The notes below the pieces were generated by a model, which had not been told where the DNA came from, made no database searches, and was given only the letters and a program-made list of their open reading frames with translations. Positions 58,087 through 59,551 of a DNA stretch of 59,551 nucleotides are shown in pieces (position 1 is the stretch's first letter; every line of letters begins with the position of its first letter). Source of the DNA: DATLED01 sp035525495. GTDB lineage: Bacteria > Actinomycetota > Acidimicrobiia > Acidimicrobiales > CADCTF01. Position numbers and translations under genes: made by a program. The stretch spans positions 1 through 59,551 of the forward strand of contig DATLED010000043.1 in NCBI GenBank assembly GCA_035525495.1, given 5' to 3'.

Positions 58087-59031
58087 ATGGTGGCGGCAAT
58101 GCTGAAGGTCCGGGGGGTCCACAAGCGGTACGGGGCGGTCGAGGCGCTGCGGGGGGTCGACCTCGAGGTCGCTCCCGGCGAGATCTGCGCGCTGGTCGGT
58201 CCGAACGGCGCCGGCAAGACGAGCCTCGTCTCGATCGTCGCAGGATTGCGACGACCCGACGAGGGCGAGGTGGAGGTCGGCGGCCTCGACGTCACGAGGC
58301 ACCGCCAGGAGGTGGGCCGCCTCCTCGGACTGGCGCCGCAGGAGTTGGCGATCTACCCGACGATCAAGGTCCGGGACAACATCGTCGTCTACGCCGAGCT
58401 CGCCGGCCTCCGCGGCGCGGAGATGCGTCGGCGGGTCGACGAGACGGCTGAGGCCCTCGGCATCACCGACCTCCTCGGCCGGCTCGGCAGCGCCCTGTCG
58501 GGCGGTCAGAAGCGGCGGCTCCACACGGCGATGGCGCTCGTCCACCGACCGCCGCTCCTCCTGCTCGACGAGCCCACGGTCGGCGCCGACATCGAGAGCC
58601 GCCAACAGCTGCTCGAGCTCGTCCGCCGCCTCGCCGACGACGGCGCCGCCGTCTGCTACTCCACGCACTACCTCCCCGAGGTCGAAGTGCTCGGTGCGAC
58701 CGTCGCCATCCTCGAGGCCGGACGGGTCATCGCGCGGGGCAGCCTCCCCGACCTCCTGTCGGCCCATGCCGAGTCGGCGGTCGAGCTCCAGTTCCACGGC
58801 GCTCCGCCCGACCAACTCGTCTCGCTCGCCGGCGCAGTCGTCGACGGCGATCGCGTCCGCCTCCCCGCGACCGACCCTGCCGCCACCGCGGCCTCCGCGC
58901 TCACCTCGCTCCGAGCGGACGATCCCGCGCTCGCCGGGCTCGAGGTCATCCACCCGACGCTCGAGTCGGTGTACCTGGCCCTCGCCGGTCGCCGATATGC
59001 CTCCGAGGAGACCGATGTCGCCGTCGCGTAG
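58087..59031 (+). CDS. ABC transporter ATP-binding protein
   Basis: A 314-residue ATPase. Walker A is GPNGAGKTSLVSIVAGLRRP, the signature is LSGGQKRRLHTAMALVHRP, Walker B is LLLLDEPTVGADIESRQQLL, and the H-loop is STHYLPEVEVLG. The C-terminal ~70 residues are the extension seen in DrrA/NatA-type ABC-2 exporters. ATG 58087 is used; a GTG at 58048 would add 13 residues through the palindromic region, and ATG 58099 is a shorter option. Its partner permease starts 17 bases before its end. Confidence 0.85.
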   Translation: MVAAMLKVRGVHKRYGAVEALRGVDLEVAPGEICALVGPNGAGKTSLVSIVAGLRRPDEGEVEVGGLDVTRHRQEVGRLLGLAPQELAIYPTIKVRDNIVVYAELAGLRGAEMRRRVDETAEALGITDLLGRLGSALSGGQKRRLHTAMALVHRPPLLLLDEPTVGADIESRQQLLELVRRLADDGAAVCYSTHYLPEVEVLGATVAILEAGRVIARGSLPDLLSAHAESAVELQFHGAPPDQLVSLAGAVVDGDRVRLPATDPAATAASALTSLRADDPALAGLEVIHPTLESVYLALAGRRYASEETDVAVA

Positions 59032-59551
59032 CGCCGCCCTCGTGCGCCACGAGCTCCGCGTGATGCTCGCCGACAAGGAGTCCCTCGTCGTCCTGACGGC
59101 GATGCCGTTGGTGATGATGGCGTTCTTCAAGCCGGTCGCCCGCCTCGCCCTCATCGGGGACAACCCGTCGGCGAACGGTTCGGAGTTCACGGTCCCTGGC
59201 ATGACGACGATGTTCGCCTTCTTCCTGGTCGGCTTCATCGGCTTCTCGTTCTTCGCCGAGCGGCAATGGAACACGTGGGAGCGGCTGCGGGCGAGCCCGG
59301 CGACCAACGTCGAGATCCTCGTCGGCAAGGTCGTGCCCGCCGTGCTGCTGTGCCTCGTCCAACAGGCGTCGCTGTTCAGCGCCGGGTACGTCCTGTTCGG
59401 CATGCGGGTGCGCGGCTCGGTCCTCGGACTCGTGCTCGTGAGCCTGGCGCTCACCATCTGCCTCGTCGCCGTCGGCGTTCTCTGCGCGGCGACGTTCCGC
59501 ACCCAGCAGCAGCTGAACGCCATCTCCAACCTCGGCGCCATGGTGCTCGCC
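59015..59551 (+). CDS. ABC-2 type permease, 3' end beyond window
   Basis: A partial gene of 179 codons that runs to the window edge without a stop. Membrane helices (FAFFLVGFIGFSFFAERQW; AVLLCLVQQASLFSAGYVLF; VLGLVLVSLALTICLVAVGV) and the ABC-2 signature WERLRASPATNVEILVGKVV identify it as the permease partner of the preceding ATPase, which it overlaps by 17 bases. A drug, lipid or polymer exporter is likely; the substrate is unknown. Confidence 0.85.
   Translation, partial: MSPSRSAALVRHELRVMLADKESLVVLTAMPLVMMAFFKPVARLALIGDNPSANGSEFTVPGMTTMFAFFLVGFIGFSFFAERQWNTWERLRASPATNVEILVGKVVPAVLLCLVQQASLFSAGYVLFGMRVRGSVLGLVLVSLALTICLVAVGVLCAATFRTQQQLNAISNLGAMVLA

Noticed and set aside
1..59551. CRISPR array or prophage
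   Set aside because: No regularly spaced repeats of 25-40 bases and no phage structural genes were found; the Xer-type recombinase alone is not evidence of a prophage.

Overview
High-GC actinobacterial chromosome, most likely from the class Acidimicrobiia or a close relative. The evidence is a bacterial proteasome (prcB/prcA) with the Pup ligase pafA, a tatA-tatC-helY block, and a long run matching the mycobacterial pgsA-DUF881-sbp-DUF881-gcvH-garA-merR-DUF151-merR neighbourhood. Several conserved hypothetical families and the frequent leaderless gene starts also fit. The class-level placement is inferred from gene content. No rRNA is present. Coding density is very high and most neighbours overlap by 1-8 bases.

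Layout. 0.2-5.6 kb (+): a pyrimidine-dimer-glycosylase-like gene, prcB, prcA, pafA, a DUF3866 gene and signal peptidase I, with a small DUF2007 gene antisense between prcA and pafA. 5.6-8.3 kb (-): a glycerophosphodiesterase and a GAF-GAF-PAS histidine kinase, separated by a perfect 22-bp palindrome. 8.4-13.4 kb (+): a zinc-ribbon protein, a small membrane protein, tatA, tatC, the helicase helY and a lone diacylglycerol-kinase C-terminal lobe. 13.4-20.9 kb: a zinc alcohol dehydrogenase, a double-length ThyX, a LysM/M23 peptidase, a probable structured RNA, an acidic DUF4193-like protein, GNAT and Nudix genes, a crotonase (-), a zinc ribbon, and a HAD phosphatase that seems to start at CTG. 20.9-25.6 kb: an RGG-rich protein, a Xer-type recombinase and three small membrane proteins (-). 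25.7-28.0 kb (+): a class II aldolase, an orphan PAAR protein and a luciferase-like monooxygenase.

28.1-40.9 kb is one minus-strand run of 15 genes. It starts with a CDP-alcohol phosphatidyltransferase and a nucleotidyltransferase/phosphomutase fusion. DUF881-sbp-DUF881, gcvH, a GarA-like FHA protein, a MerR regulator, hpt, DUF151 and a second MerR regulator follow. The run ends with gcvT, gcvPA and gcvPB. Together they join envelope and division-associated membrane proteins, a signalling module (FHA plus two MerR regulators) and the T, P and H proteins of glycine cleavage; the L protein is not here.

41-47.9 kb: a methyltransferase, a GT2-YdjC/ChbG fusion (-), a 45-codon leaderless ORF, a large LuxR/ATPase regulator and a BBE-type oxidoreductase. 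47.9-48.5 kb: a transposase remnant beside tRNA-Pro(GGG). 48.5-56.4 kb (-): a cyclic-nucleotide-binding/Lon-like fusion, a small zinc-ribbon membrane protein, an HMG-CoA-lyase-like protein, an acyl-CoA carboxyltransferase, a SpoIIE phosphatase, der and a PDZ/DUF512 protein. 56.4-59.55 kb (+): ispH, a PhnZ-like HD protein, and an ABC ATPase with a permease cut by the window end.

A recurring signal is a TANNNT box ending 6-7 bases before an ATG or GTG start, seen at 12 genes on both strands. It implies that leaderless transcription is common in this genome. No CRISPR array, intact insertion sequence, phage or replication origin was seen.
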